Shown here piece after piece: positions 34,267 to 43,038 of a stretch of 64,000 nucleotides of DNA. A model generated the notes under the pieces. That model was not told the DNA's origin. It did no database searches and worked only from the letters and a program-made list of their open reading frames with translations. The DNA lies in assembly GCA_039969355.1 (NCBI GenBank), contig JBDVOA010000008.1, positions 62,001-126,000 of the forward strand, read 5' to 3'. Position 1 is the stretch's first letter. Every line of letters starts with the position of its first letter. Source of the DNA: JL08 sp039969355 (lineage in GTDB: Bacteria; Pseudomonadota; Alphaproteobacteria; Rhodobacterales; Rhodobacteraceae). Position numbers and translations under genes: made by a program.

Positions 34267-35505
34267 TCAGGCCGCTTTTTCCAGTTCGAAGGCATCATGG
34301 AGCGACTGCACCGCAAGTTCCACGTATTTCCGGTCAATCAAGACAGAAATCTTTATTTCGGACGTTGTGATGACCTTGATGTTGACACCCTCATTGCTGA
34401 GCACCTTGAACATTTTGGCTGCAACGCCGGTATGGCTGCGCATGCCAATACCAACGACCGACACCTTGGCAACATCCTGATCCGCAATCAGATCGTGGAA
34501 ATTCAAGACACCGCCTTCCTTGGCCACAGCCAACGCATCCTGCGCGCGTGCAACTTGATTGGTCGGGCAGGAAAAAGTCATGTCCGTCCGCCCCTCTTCC
34601 GAAATATTCTGAATGATCATATCGACATTAACGCCAGCGTCGCTAAGGGCCGTAAAGATCAGGGCAGCGATCCCGGGCCGGTCAGCCACCGAAACCAGTG
34701 TCATTTTTGCCTCATCGCGGGAATAGGCCACACCGGCAACTATATTGCTTTCCATGATTTCTTCCTCATCACAAACCAGCGTTCCAGCTGTGTCAGATTG
34801 TTCCTCAAAACTGCTTAGCACCCGCAACTTGACCTTATAGCGCATTGCCAGCTCAACTGACCTCGTCTGGAGTACTTTCGCCCCAAGAGAGGCGAGTTCC
34901 AACATCTCTTCGAACGCTATTTTGTCCAGTTTGCGCGCCTTGGGTGAGATGCGCGGATCCGTCGTATAAACCCCATCGACGTCAGTATAGATATCGCAGC
35001 GTTCCGCATCAAACGCCGCAGCAAATGCAACTGCTGTTGTGTCAGACCCGCCTCGTCCCAAAGTCGTAATCCGGCCCTCGGGACTGATCCCCTGAAATCC
35101 TGCCACTACGGCCACGCGCATTCCTTCGGCGAATTTTGTCAGGATGTTCGTGGTGGGTATTTCTTCAATGCGGGCGCTGGAATGTGCAGAGGTTGTTAAC
35201 ACGGGAACCTGCCAACCCTGCCAACTGCGGGCAGGGACATCCATTTCCTGTAATGTCAGCGCCATTAGACCTGCCGTGACGTTTTCGCCAGAACTCACCA
35301 CTGCGTCATATTCTCGCGCGTCAAACAGCGGAGAAGTTTCCTGCACCCAGCCCACCATTTCGTTGGTCTTGCCCGACATAGCTGAGACGATAACCACGAC
35401 GTCGTAGCCCTTGGCGACTTCGACTCCAACGCGTTTGGCAGCCCGTTTAATCCGGTCCACTGTCGCCACCGATGTGCCACCGAATTTCATTACCAGAACA
35501 GGCAT
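34267..35505 (-). CDS. lysC: Aspartate kinase
   Basis: A 412-residue monofunctional aspartokinase, the first step from aspartate to lysine, threonine and methionine. The N-terminal kinase motif is VMKFGGTSVA, with GRGGSDTTAVA for nucleotide and aspartate binding. Two ACT domains at about 265-400 (VADRPGIAALIFTALSDAGV and VGIGMRSHTGVAAKMFKVLS) mediate feedback by end products. The ATG at 35505 follows GAGGGAAC; the open frame runs 20 codons further without homology. Length is normal for the alpha-type subunit. An internal start for a separate beta subunit, as in some bacteria, was not evident. Confidence 0.93.
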   Translation of the reverse strand: MPVLVMKFGGTSVATVDRIKRAAKRVGVEVAKGYDVVVIVSAMSGKTNEMVGWVQETSPLFDAREYDAVVSSGENVTAGLMALTLQEMDVPARSWQGWQVPVLTTSAHSSARIEEIPTTNILTKFAEGMRVAVVAGFQGISPEGRITTLGRGGSDTTAVAFAAAFDAERCDIYTDVDGVYTTDPRISPKARKLDKIAFEEMLELASLGAKVLQTRSVELAMRYKVKLRVLSSFEEQSDTAGTLVCDEEEIMESNIVAGVAYSRDEAKMTLVSVADRPGIAALIFTALSDAGVNVDMIIQNISEEGRTDMTFSCPTNQVARAQDALAVAKEGGVLNFHDLIADQDVAKVSVVGIGMRSHTGVAAKMFKVLSNEGVNIKVITTSEIKISVLIDRKYVELAVQSLHDAFELEKAA

Positions 35506-35642
35506 TGTTGTTCCCTCAAGCCCCAAGATCGCGCAGGGTTTACGCCGGTGTTGATCTAAGGGCAAGTGGCGCCACCGGCTCTATCTTGAAACCATGCTCA
35601 TCCGATCGCCCTCGGTTGGGGATACGCCGCGCTCCGTCCCGC

Positions 35643-36446
35643 TCAAGGCGATGGACTAGCATTAAAAATAAACAGAGTTTCTCCGCCGACTTCGTATCCA
35701 TTGATCAGGTCGGCCGCTCGCGCTGACGTCAGCCAGTCTTCCAGTCTTAATGCAAGCTCCGATTTGACATGAGAGTGACGTTCCACGCTGATCGGCAAAT
35801 AGGCATATTGGTTGAAGAGCGCAGGGTCACCGGAATACAGCAATGCCAGATCCGACTTGTTGGCAAAATTCAGCCAGCTGGCACGGTCGGCGATGATATA
35901 GGCGTTCATACCAGCAGCGGTATTAAGGGCGGTTCCCATGCCTGCCCCAACGGCCCGATACCAACCATCAAACGCGACGGGGTCCAACGCCGCGGCCGTC
36001 CAGAGAGACAACTCCTTCTTATGGGTACCGCTGTCATCGCCACGGCTGACAAAAACAGCTTTGCTGCGCTCAATTCGGATCAACGCCTCTGCCGCTGAGT
36101 CGGCCCCTTTCACATCAGCTGGATCTGCAACTGGTCCGATGAAAATGAAATCATTGTACATGATCTCGCGGCGATGAGGTGCGAAGCCAGCTTCTAGAAA
36201 TGCATCCTCAGAAGGGCGCGAGTGCACCAAGATGGCATCGACATCGCCCGCTTTGCCCAACCGAAGCGCCTGGCCGGTCCCCACAACCAGTAGCTGAACT
36301 TCAATACCTGTATCATGGGTGATCGCGGGAATCAGAATGTCTGATAGCCCTGAGTTATGGAACGACGTGGTTACGGCCAGCTTCATTTCCTCAGCGTGAG
36401 CGAATGAACCAAAAAGAACCAACAGCGCAGCCAAAAAGCGTGTCAT
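35643..36446 (-). CDS. tupA: Tungstate-binding protein of the TupABC transporter
   Basis: A 267-residue exported binding protein. The signal peptide is MTRFLAALLVLFGSFAHA, and the mature part starts with LAVTTSFHNSGLSD, in which TTS resembles the oxyanion-binding TTTS motif of TupA. Other family marks are VGTGQALRLGKAGDVDAILV and VSRGDDSGTHKKEL. It should bind tungstate with high affinity for tungsten or molybdenum enzymes. The start ATG overlaps the stop of tupC as ATGA. It is the last gene of a tupB-tupC-tupA operon; binding-protein genes more often come first. Confidence 0.88.
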   Translation of the reverse strand: MTRFLAALLVLFGSFAHAEEMKLAVTTSFHNSGLSDILIPAITHDTGIEVQLLVVGTGQALRLGKAGDVDAILVHSRPSEDAFLEAGFAPHRREIMYNDFIFIGPVADPADVKGADSAAEALIRIERSKAVFVSRGDDSGTHKKELSLWTAAALDPVAFDGWYRAVGAGMGTALNTAAGMNAYIIADRASWLNFANKSDLALLYSGDPALFNQYAYLPISVERHSHVKSELALRLEDWLTSARAADLINGYEVGGETLFIFNASPSP

Positions 36447-37159
36447 TCGACAATATCTCCATTCAAAAGGGCAATGGCCTGATGCGTCCTTGGGGCACTA
36501 AAGAATTCTTCTGACGGGCCACTTTCTATGACTTTGCCCCCCATTAGAAAAACAACATCGCTGGCCAGCCGCCGCGCCTGGCCGATGTCATGCGTCGACA
36601 TCAATATCCGGGTTCCATCGGCTTGCGCATTTTTCAGGATTTCTTCGATTTCGCGTGTCGCGCGCCCGTCAAGATTGGCGCAGGGTTCGTCCAGAAACAA
36701 CACTTCCGGCCCACGGATCAATGCGCGCGCCAACGCCAGTTTCTGTTTCTCACCACCTGACAGCAAAGGGGCCTGCTGGTTAAGTGCTTCACCCAAACCG
36801 ATTTTCTTGGCCCAGACTTCCGCTTTCGCGTGCGCTTCTGATTTAGGGACACCATGCAAGGTCAAAGGATAAGCAAGATTTTCACGCACAGAGCGACGCA
36901 TCATGATCGGGGACTGAAATACAAAGGCCTGGCGAGGTCTGGCTTCCAAAATAGAAACCTGCCAGCGCACATCGCCGCCAGCCAGCTTTTCCAGCCCGTG
37001 CAGCGCGCGCAAGAGCGTGGTTTTCCCTGCCCCGTTTGGTCCTAGAACAATCGTGAAGTCGCCTGCCGAGATGGTCATATCCACAGGCCCCAGCAACGTC
37101 TTGCCGCGCCTTTTTACAACCGCTTGGGTCATTGTGAGTGGCAAAATCGTGCTCACCAT
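36443..37159 (-). CDS. tupC: ATPase of the tungstate transporter
   Basis: A 238-residue ABC ATPase with Walker A LGPNGAGKTT, signature LSGGEKQK, Walker B VLFLDEP and switch His in MSTHDIGQ. It energises TupB, encoded just upstream. The ATG at 37159 lies inside the last codons of tupB, with GAGGGAAA directly ahead, so translation is coupled. The stop overlaps tupA. There is no C-terminal regulatory (TOBE) domain, as usual for the Tup group. Confidence 0.88.
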   Translation of the reverse strand: MVSTILPLTMTQAVVKRRGKTLLGPVDMTISAGDFTIVLGPNGAGKTTLLRALHGLEKLAGGDVRWQVSILEARPRQAFVFQSPIMMRRSVRENLAYPLTLHGVPKSEAHAKAEVWAKKIGLGEALNQQAPLLSGGEKQKLALARALIRGPEVLFLDEPCANLDGRATREIEEILKNAQADGTRILMSTHDIGQARRLASDVVFLMGGKVIESGPSEEFFSAPRTHQAIALLNGDIVE

Positions 37160-37857
37160 TTTCCCTCACTTTCTGTGCGTCCAATCATGTGGATCGTGAC
37201 ATTAACCAAGATGGCAAGCGCTATGAGAACAAACCCCAAGCCCAACGCCAATGCAAAGTCTCCCTTGCCGGTCTCAAGAGCTATGGCAGTGGTCAGAACC
37301 CGTGTCGCATGATCTATATTTCCACCCACAATCATAATGGCGCCTACTTCGCCGATAGCTCGACCAAAGCCTGCAAGCGACGCCGTGATCAACGCGCGGC
37401 GGCCATCCCACAAAAGCGCGGCGATCCGTTGGCGTTTGGTGGTGTTAAGGGAAATCAAAAGATCATGATAATCCGCCCAAATATCGCGTATGGCCTGATG
37501 TGCTATCGACGCAATCAGCGGCGTGATGATAATGATCTGGGCAATAATCATCGCAGTTGGTGTGAACAGCAGATTAAACACCCCAAACGGGCCAGAGCGA
37601 GATAGCAACAGATAGACGATAAGGCCAACGACAACGGGCGGAAGCCCCATCAGCGCATTCAGAACCGCAATAGTTGCGCGCCGATGTCGAAATCGTCGTA
37701 CGGCAAGCCACGCCCCAAACGGCAGTGCCAATGCTGATGCGATGGCGACCGCGGACAAGGTAACCTGCAAAGAACGCAAGGTAATCTCAACCAGATCGGA
37801 ATCCAACGAAACGACAAGCAAAAATGCAGCTTTCAGTCCCTCAAAGATTTCGTTCAT
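37153..37857 (-). CDS. tupB: Permease of the tungstate transporter
   Basis: A 234-residue inner-membrane permease with about five helices. The permease loop that docks on the ATPase is in the segment around GFGRAIGEVGAIMIVGGNID, typical of the TupB/CysU-like group. The segment GLPPVVVGLIVYLLLSRSGP is also family-like. The ATG at 37857 (MNEIFEGLKAAF) is chosen by family length; an ATG at 37923 would add 22 residues that look non-conserved. It is the first gene of the tup operon and overlaps tupC by a few bases. Confidence 0.87.
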   Translation of the reverse strand: MNEIFEGLKAAFLLVVSLDSDLVEITLRSLQVTLSAVAIASALALPFGAWLAVRRFRHRRATIAVLNALMGLPPVVVGLIVYLLLSRSGPFGVFNLLFTPTAMIIAQIIIITPLIASIAHQAIRDIWADYHDLLISLNTTKRQRIAALLWDGRRALITASLAGFGRAIGEVGAIMIVGGNIDHATRVLTTAIALETGKGDFALALGLGFVLIALAILVNVTIHMIGRTESEGKW

Positions 37858-38000
37858 TGCAGTTGCTCGTCTGGTTTGTCCAGCCAAGGTCTGACCCGGC
37901 TGTTTCGCGAAGGACCGTTTCATGTGGCTGGCGCATGTTCAATCCGGAAAAACCATAGCTGCCAGATTGGGGACATTGCGCCCGTTTTAAACCAAGCGCC

Positions 38001-38924
38001 TCATCCCGGAGCGTACAAATTGTCCAACTGATCAAACGGCACAAGCGCGCCTTTGACGCAGACGACTAGTGCCGCGCATTTCTGGGCGACTGCGATAGCC
38101 TCTTGCGGTGGTCTGCCTTTCAAAACTTCGGACAGATAAGCACCATTGAACGAGTCCCCCGCTGCGGTAGTATCGACAACGCCTGACGTGTGCCTGACCG
38201 GATAGCTGCTGATCTCACCATTATTGAGAAGAATTGTTGGGTTTTCTCCATCCTTCACGACAATCTGTGATGCGCCCAAAGACTGATATCGAAGGGCGGT
38301 ATCTTGCGGCGATATGTCACCAAAACTGATTTTTTCATCATCAAAACTCGGCAAAACGATGTCGGATAAAGCACCTGCATCAGAAATGACTTGTTTCATT
38401 CGCTCGGCATCATCCCAAAGGTGAGGGCGGATATTGGGGTCGAAAACTATTTGAGCGTTTGGTTTCATGTGACCTCGCAGACCTGACAGCAATGCCTCGG
38501 CATCGTCCGGGGAAAGAATTGCGAGAGTAATTCCTGAAAAATAGATCAGATCAGAGGCCGCGATTCTGGCCCAAAGTTGCTGCGGGTATTGCATCATCAA
38601 ACGTGCTGCAGAAGAATCGCGCCAGTAACTGAAGCTGCGCTCCGCACCATTAAGCTGAATTGAATATAAACCGGGAACACGCCCTTCAATGCGCGGCACA
38701 TCTCGACACGAGATACCTGCCGCCTCCACGAAATCCAGCATCTGCTCGGATATCTGATCGGTACCAACGGCCGTATGAAACCCTACATTAACCTCGCCAT
38801 GGGCCAAGGCTCGTGCGTACCACAACGCATTAAAAACATCTCCGGCAAATCCTTGTCGCCAAAGGTTCTCCCCTGCCGAAGACAATTCGATCATGCACTC
38901 GCCAATTCCCAATATGGTTTTCAT
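38001..38924 (-). CDS. kdgK: PfkB-family sugar kinase, probably 2-keto-3-deoxygluconate kinase
   Basis: A 307-residue ribokinase-family protein. The N-terminal GIGECMIELS and the FAGDVFNALWYARAL segment follow the KdgK pattern, and the C-terminal ATP/catalytic motif is DTTAAGDSFNGAYL, with Asp as the base. Such enzymes phosphorylate 2-keto-3-deoxygluconate, which then enters the lower Entner-Doudoroff pathway. The ATG has AAGAGAAC ahead. It follows a LacI-type regulator gene on the same strand by 64 bases, so the two probably form a sugar-acid unit. The substrate is inferred from the N-terminal pattern and could be a related sugar acid. Confidence 0.8.
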   Translation of the reverse strand: MKTILGIGECMIELSSAGENLWRQGFAGDVFNALWYARALAHGEVNVGFHTAVGTDQISEQMLDFVEAAGISCRDVPRIEGRVPGLYSIQLNGAERSFSYWRDSSAARLMMQYPQQLWARIAASDLIYFSGITLAILSPDDAEALLSGLRGHMKPNAQIVFDPNIRPHLWDDAERMKQVISDAGALSDIVLPSFDDEKISFGDISPQDTALRYQSLGASQIVVKDGENPTILLNNGEISSYPVRHTSGVVDTTAAGDSFNGAYLSEVLKGRPPQEAIAVAQKCAALVVCVKGALVPFDQLDNLYAPG

Positions 38925-38988
38925 TTCTGTTCTCTTTTGATGGAAATTTCAAATTCCGCGCCTAACGACTTTGATAAACGCGATCTGC

Positions 38989-40008
38989 CTATGGCACACG
39001 ATCTAACAGCGAGGCCCGCTTGATAAAGTCTGTTGTGAGTTCAAGGCTATTTACTTCGTTTTGTCCCGAAAGGCGGGCGAGGAGCACTTTTGCGGCAGCA
39101 CGTCCCATTTCGATCTGAGGCACCCGCACGGTCGTCAGAGGTGGCGTCAACACGGATGCCAGACCAATATCATCAAATCCAACAATCGAGATTTCTTCGG
39201 GTATTTTAATGCCCCGATCACGCGCACCCATCATGGCCCCTGCCGCCAATACATCGTTACCGCAGATGATCACCGACACTGGATCTTTCCCTGAAACAAT
39301 AGCTGCGAAGGCGGACCGACCATGTTCGAGCAGGTATTTTTCCTCAACCACACTAATCAAACGGGCGCCATCGCCAAAATCACCGACCGCTGATCTGACG
39401 CCTTCCTGCCGATCCTGGGCACGATCATTACCTCGCGTAACGCCAGAGATCATTGCGATCTTTCGGTGACCGCAACCCAGAATCTTGATGGTGGCGTTGT
39501 AGGCCGCTTTGAAATTGTCAAATCCGACAAAGATTTGCGCGGGATCATTCGCGTAGCACCACGATATCACATACGGTACGTTCCGCTTTTTCAGAAACGA
39601 TTGGGTTTCTTCAGGGCGTTCCTTCCCAATCAAAAGCAACCCACCTGCCCCATTTGCCAAAAGAGACTTGATTTGCTGCAGTTCGCGCGCAGGATCATAA
39701 CCTGTACTCGCGATCAATAAAGTCACACCCGCCTCTGCCAGCACCTCCTGAAAGGCCTGAATGCCACTGGAGAACATAGCATTTGCCATCGTCGGGATGA
39801 TCGCACCAACTGTCGTAGTTTTGCTTGACGCAAGCGCTCGACCGCCAAAGTTAGGAGTATATCCCAAAGTATCAATGGCCCCCTGAACTTTCTCTCGCGT
39901 CTTTGCGATAACTTTGTCAGGATCATTCAGGACACGCGATATTGTCGCGGTTGAGACCCCCGCCAACTGCGCCACATCTTCGAGCGTAGGCGCTTTGGGT
40001 CCGCTCAT
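38989..40008 (-). CDS. LacI/GalR-family transcriptional regulator
   Basis: A 339-residue regulator. The helix-turn-helix and hinge are TLEDVAQLAGVSTATISRVL and ALASSKTTTVGAIIP, followed by a periplasmic-binding-protein-like effector domain (about 60-335). The ATG at 40008 gives a family-typical N-terminus; the open frame begins 18 codons earlier without homology. It precedes a KdgK-type kinase gene on the same strand, so it likely controls use of a sugar acid such as gluconate or 2-keto-3-deoxygluconate. I could not pick out a convincing LacI operator nearby. Confidence 0.87.
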   Translation of the reverse strand: MSGPKAPTLEDVAQLAGVSTATISRVLNDPDKVIAKTREKVQGAIDTLGYTPNFGGRALASSKTTTVGAIIPTMANAMFSSGIQAFQEVLAEAGVTLLIASTGYDPARELQQIKSLLANGAGGLLLIGKERPEETQSFLKKRNVPYVISWCYANDPAQIFVGFDNFKAAYNATIKILGCGHRKIAMISGVTRGNDRAQDRQEGVRSAVGDFGDGARLISVVEEKYLLEHGRSAFAAIVSGKDPVSVIICGNDVLAAGAMMGARDRGIKIPEEISIVGFDDIGLASVLTPPLTTVRVPQIEMGRAAAKVLLARLSGQNEVNSLELTTDFIKRASLLDRVP

Positions 40009-40433
40009 CTCAATGTCGACTCCCCTATGCCGCTGCATCGCTGGCACGCGTGAAACAAGCATTCAAAGGCCACCCGGTCACCGAACAGACCATCCTCTTG
40101 CAACCCAAAAATGAAAGCGTCCGCTTGATAGGTTGAGAATGGTGGTTTTGCAAGAGACATAGATGTAGATTGCGCGATTGAGCAGCGTAATTGGCCAGAT
40201 AAGTTTCCTATTTTGAGGTCGAAAATTACTTGGCTTACGCGGCAAAAACTGATTGCTGGCGATCGTGTTTTTACTGGAGTTTCTGAACGATCACTTCGGA
40301 CACAACACCAAAAATGGGTTGCGCATTCCGGTTCTTGTTGCTCCGCTAAGGTCATTGTGTAAAACAGTTATCTAAGCATTACTAAGATTCTTACGGAATC
40401 AAGTGGCGGAAAATCGTCCAAGGGGGGAACGAG
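40009..40433. other. Divergent promoter region between the LacI-type gene and the Mrp operon
   Basis: A 425-base gap between divergent genes. It must hold the promoter of the ten-gene antiporter operon; AAGGGGGGAACGAG just before 40434 is its ribosome site. A 116-codon open frame on the minus strand here has no ribosome site and an unlikely composition. I see no clear operator or riboswitch. Confidence 0.45.
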
Positions 40434-40913
40434 GTGCGCGCATTATCGACAGCTCTGCTGCTGTTAGTTGTGTGGCTCTTGTTGTCAGGGCTCTACAAAC
40501 CGCTGATAATTGGCCTCGGCCTCGCATCCATTGTCATCACAGTCTGGGTTTTGAGCCGAATGGACCAGGTTGATGGCGATCAGATCAAGTTCCCAATCCG
40601 ACCATTCAAAATGGCCAGCTATGCGATTTGGCTGCTGGTTGAGATTGCGAAATCGAATTGGCGTGTCGCCAACATCATACTTGACAAAAACCTGCCGGAC
40701 CAACAGCACCTGTTTCGCATCCCCAACACTCAAAAATCGGATTTGGGTCAAGTTGTTTTTGCGAACTCGATTACGCTGACGCCCGCCACCATTTCGGTCG
40801 AAATAGAAGACGGCACATTTCTGGTACACGCGTTGAAGTATGAGAGCACTGATCTTGATGCGCTTGCCGACATGGACCAGCGCGTAACCGCAACAGAAAC
40901 AGGAAGGGCATAG
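40434..40913 (+). CDS. mnhE: Mrp/Mnh antiporter subunit E
   Basis: A 159-residue membrane protein, first gene of the antiporter operon. Two to three N-terminal helices are followed by the conserved soluble part: IWLLVEIAKSNWRVANIILD, then FANSITLTPATISVEIEDGT and VHALKYES. These segments are typical of MrpE. The GTG start has GGGGGGAACGAG ahead. Subunit E is needed for a stable complex, though its exact role is unknown. The gene is followed two bases later by subunit F. Confidence 0.9.
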   Translation: MRALSTALLLLVVWLLLSGLYKPLIIGLGLASIVITVWVLSRMDQVDGDQIKFPIRPFKMASYAIWLLVEIAKSNWRVANIILDKNLPDQQHLFRIPNTQKSDLGQVVFANSITLTPATISVEIEDGTFLVHALKYESTDLDALADMDQRVTATETGRA

Positions 40914-40915
40914 CG

Positions 40916-41209
40916 ATGTTTCTTGTCGCAGCAATTGCGCTTTTCATTGCCATGGCCTTGGTTCTGGTGCGATTGTTTGTTGGCCCTACGCTTTACGACC
41001 GGGTGCTGGCGTTGAATGTTTTTGGAACACATACTGTGCTGTTCATTGGCATATTGGGATTTCTGACAGGTAGGCCGGACTTTCTGGACATCGCGCTGCT
41101 TTACGCGCTGATTAACTTTGTCGGAACCATCGCGATCCTCAAGTACTTCAGATATCGCGCAATCGGGGATGTACCGGAGTATAGCGGTGAACAGGAGGTC
41201 GAAAATTGA
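40916..41209 (+). CDS. mnhF: Mrp/Mnh antiporter subunit F
   Basis: A 97-residue protein with three membrane helices. The family pattern LVRLFVGPTLYDRVLALNVF connects the first helices, and DFLDIALLYALINFVGTIAI-like sequence (here RPDFLDIALLYALINFVG) forms the third. The stop TGA overlaps the TTG start of subunit G. Small subunits F and G together form part of the cation path next to the B and C subunits. Confidence 0.9.
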   Translation: MFLVAAIALFIAMALVLVRLFVGPTLYDRVLALNVFGTHTVLFIGILGFLTGRPDFLDIALLYALINFVGTIAILKYFRYRAIGDVPEYSGEQEVEN

Positions 41210-41592
41210 CTTTAGCTGAAGCCATTATTGAGGGGCTAAGTTGGGGCCTTATTCTTTCTGGATCTGCATTTGCAATCATTGGATCGTACGGAACTGTTCG
41301 TTTTTCATATTTCTGGTCCCGCCTTCACGCAGCCTCCATCACCGATTCTGGCGGTATGATCTTGTTGATACTGGGAATGTGTCTCCAGTCCGGTCTGACG
41401 CTTATTACCGTAAAACTATTGTTCATCGGATTGTTCATGTTCATCACCGGGCCGACTGCGACCCATGCTGTAGCAAATGCTGCAATCGTCTCTGGTTTGC
41501 TCCCAACCGAAGGCAAAGGATTGACCGATGCGACACCCAAACCTCCAAGCCGTACAAATCCCGTGCTACGCGGCAAACTAAACAAGAATTAG
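41206..41592 (+). CDS. mnhG: Mrp/Mnh antiporter subunit G
   Basis: A 128-residue protein with three helices. The pattern GSAFAIIGSYGTVRFSYFWS and LHAASITDSGGMILLILGMC is that of MrpG, where the first motif usually reads GxxGxxRxPDxYxRLHA. The C-terminal tail is polar and disordered. The start is a TTG that overlaps the preceding stop (TTGA), so it depends on coupled translation. It ends 11 bases before the probable TTG of the next gene. Confidence 0.88.
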   Translation: MTLAEAIIEGLSWGLILSGSAFAIIGSYGTVRFSYFWSRLHAASITDSGGMILLILGMCLQSGLTLITVKLLFIGLFMFITGPTATHAVANAAIVSGLLPTEGKGLTDATPKPPSRTNPVLRGKLNKN

Positions 41593-41603
41593 ATCGCAAA
41601 AAA

Positions 41604-42170
41604 TTGACTGTAACCCTTATAAATATAACACTTTTTTCGATGCTGGTCCTGACAGCGCTGGCGATCGTTCGGAATGACCGACTCTTTGCAGTTGTCATGC
41701 TATCGGGTGTTTTCAGCCTATTATCAGCTTTATTGTTTGTCACGTTGGATGCTGTCGATGTCGCATTTACCGAAGCAGCAGTTGGTGCAGGCATCTCTAC
41801 GATATTATTGCTGGGCACGATGGCGCTAACCTCGCGCACCGCCAAGCCCTCGACACGCTCATCTGCCATTCCCCTTACGGTTGTCTTCGTAACCGGCGCA
41901 GTGCTGATCTATGGCACGTTGGATATGCCAAACTTTGGAGATCCGAACGCCCCGGTACATACGCACGTTGGGCCGGATTATCTGGAGCGTAGCGTGGAAG
42001 AAATTGATGTGCCGAACGTGGTGACCGCAATTTTGGCCAGCTATCGGGGCTTTGACACACTGGGGGAAGTTGCGGTTGTTTTTACCGCCGGTATTGGCGT
42101 TTTGTTGTTGATCAGTGGCCTGCGCCGACGCGGCGAGGATGAACCTGATGATGAAAGCGCGGAGACCTGA
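41604..42170 (+). CDS. MrpA-C/MbhE-like subunit (DUF4040)
   Basis: A 188-residue membrane protein that matches the C-terminal part of MrpA, encoded here as a free gene. The key motif is VDVAFTEAAVGAGISTILLL, in which the Glu lies on the ion path. A second part, VGPDYLERSVEEIDVPNVVT and FDTLGEVAVVFTAGIGVLLL, corresponds to the MbhE-like end. A TTG at 41604 best fits the family N-terminus; there is no strong ribosome site, and an ATG at 41640 is the next choice. The open frame extends far upstream inside mnhG, but that part is a shadow. The gene ends by sharing a base with mnhB. Confidence 0.82.
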   Translation: MTVTLINITLFSMLVLTALAIVRNDRLFAVVMLSGVFSLLSALLFVTLDAVDVAFTEAAVGAGISTILLLGTMALTSRTAKPSTRSSAIPLTVVFVTGAVLIYGTLDMPNFGDPNAPVHTHVGPDYLERSVEEIDVPNVVTAILASYRGFDTLGEVAVVFTAGIGVLLLISGLRRRGEDEPDDESAET

Positions 42171-42610
42171 TGCGACATCACCTGATATTGCGCGTCGTGA
42201 CCAAACTCCTGGTCGGTTATATCATCCTTTTTGCGTTTTATGTGCAGTTTCACGGTGATTATTCACCCGGCGGCGGGTTTCAGGCCGGGGTGATCATGGC
42301 TGTAGCCTTCGTGCTTTACGGTGTCGTCTTTGGACTGCGCAAAGTGCAAAAAGTCTTTCCAGCCTGGCTGGTCCACAAACTTGTCGCGCTGGGTTTGCTG
42401 ATATATGCGGGGACCGGTGTTGCCAGCCTATTCCTAGGATACAACTATTTGGACTACGGCGCATTTAATCCGCATCACCCCTCTCATGGTCAACATTGGG
42501 GTATTCTCGTGATCGAATTGGGGGTCGGTGTGACCGTTACCGGTGTGATGGTGGCAGTTTACTATGCCTTTGCTGGTCGCCCACCCCGCCTAAGCGATGA
42601 GGAGTGGTAA
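42170..42610 (+). CDS. mnhB: Mrp/Mnh antiporter subunit B
   Basis: A 146-residue protein with four helices. The MrpB signature is QFHGDYSPGGGFQAGVIMA, directly after the first helix (LLVGYIILFAFYV). The second half includes the loop SHGQHWGILVIELGVGVTVT. The ATG overlaps the stop of the previous gene (TGATG), and its own stop overlaps the ATG of mnhC. Length and order match standard operons. Confidence 0.92.
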   Translation: MRHHLILRVVTKLLVGYIILFAFYVQFHGDYSPGGGFQAGVIMAVAFVLYGVVFGLRKVQKVFPAWLVHKLVALGLLIYAGTGVASLFLGYNYLDYGAFNPHHPSHGQHWGILVIELGVGVTVTGVMVAVYYAFAGRPPRLSDEEW

Positions 42611-43038
42611 TGGAAACCGGTAGCTTCTTTGTTGGGCACATAAACTATTGGCTGTTCATCGTACTGATGATGACAGGGCTATATATTGTCGTGGCTAAGG
42701 GCAATCTGATTAAGAAGATCGTCGGCCTCAATATGTTCCAGACGGCCGTATTCATGCTTTACATCTCTATCGGCAAGATCGAAGGCGGAACGGCCCCGAT
42801 CTTTCCTCTTGATATGAATGTTGATCCGTCGGTCGCCTATTCTAACCCGCTGCCGCATGTTCTGATCCTTACCGCGATTGTTGTTGGCGTCGCAACGACG
42901 GCGCTTGGCTTGGCTCTCATCGTTCGGATTCGTGAGGAATTTGATACGATTGAAGAAGATGAAATTCTGGAGATCGAACAAAGGCTCGCTCGCGAAGACA
43001 ACATTATTCACGGTGAATCGATGGGCGGACGGGCGTAA
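42610..43038 (+). CDS. mnhC: Mrp/Mnh antiporter subunit C
   Basis: A 142-residue NuoK-like protein with three helices. It carries GLYIVVAKGNLIKKIVGLNM and the acidic-flanked loop PLPHVLILTAIVVGVATTAL, which is the conserved PxPHALVLTAIVIG motif of MrpC. The ATG at 42610 follows GAGGAG; a GTG two codons earlier is unlikely. The C-terminal tail is long and charged. The stop overlaps the ATG of the next gene. Confidence 0.92.
   Translation: METGSFFVGHINYWLFIVLMMTGLYIVVAKGNLIKKIVGLNMFQTAVFMLYISIGKIEGGTAPIFPLDMNVDPSVAYSNPLPHVLILTAIVVGVATTALGLALIVRIREEFDTIEEDEILEIEQRLAREDNIIHGESMGGRA

Noticed and set aside
34267..35505. Internal start giving a separate aspartokinase beta subunit
   Set aside because: I could not find an in-frame start with a convincing ribosome site ahead of the ACT region.
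40005..40355. A 116-residue protein upstream of the LacI-type gene
   Set aside because: No ribosome site, unlikely composition rich in Cys and Ser, and it overlaps the regulator start region.
41241..42170. A 309-residue protein starting inside mnhG
   Set aside because: The first 120 residues are a shadow of mnhG in another frame. Similarity to MrpA-C begins at the TTG at 41604.
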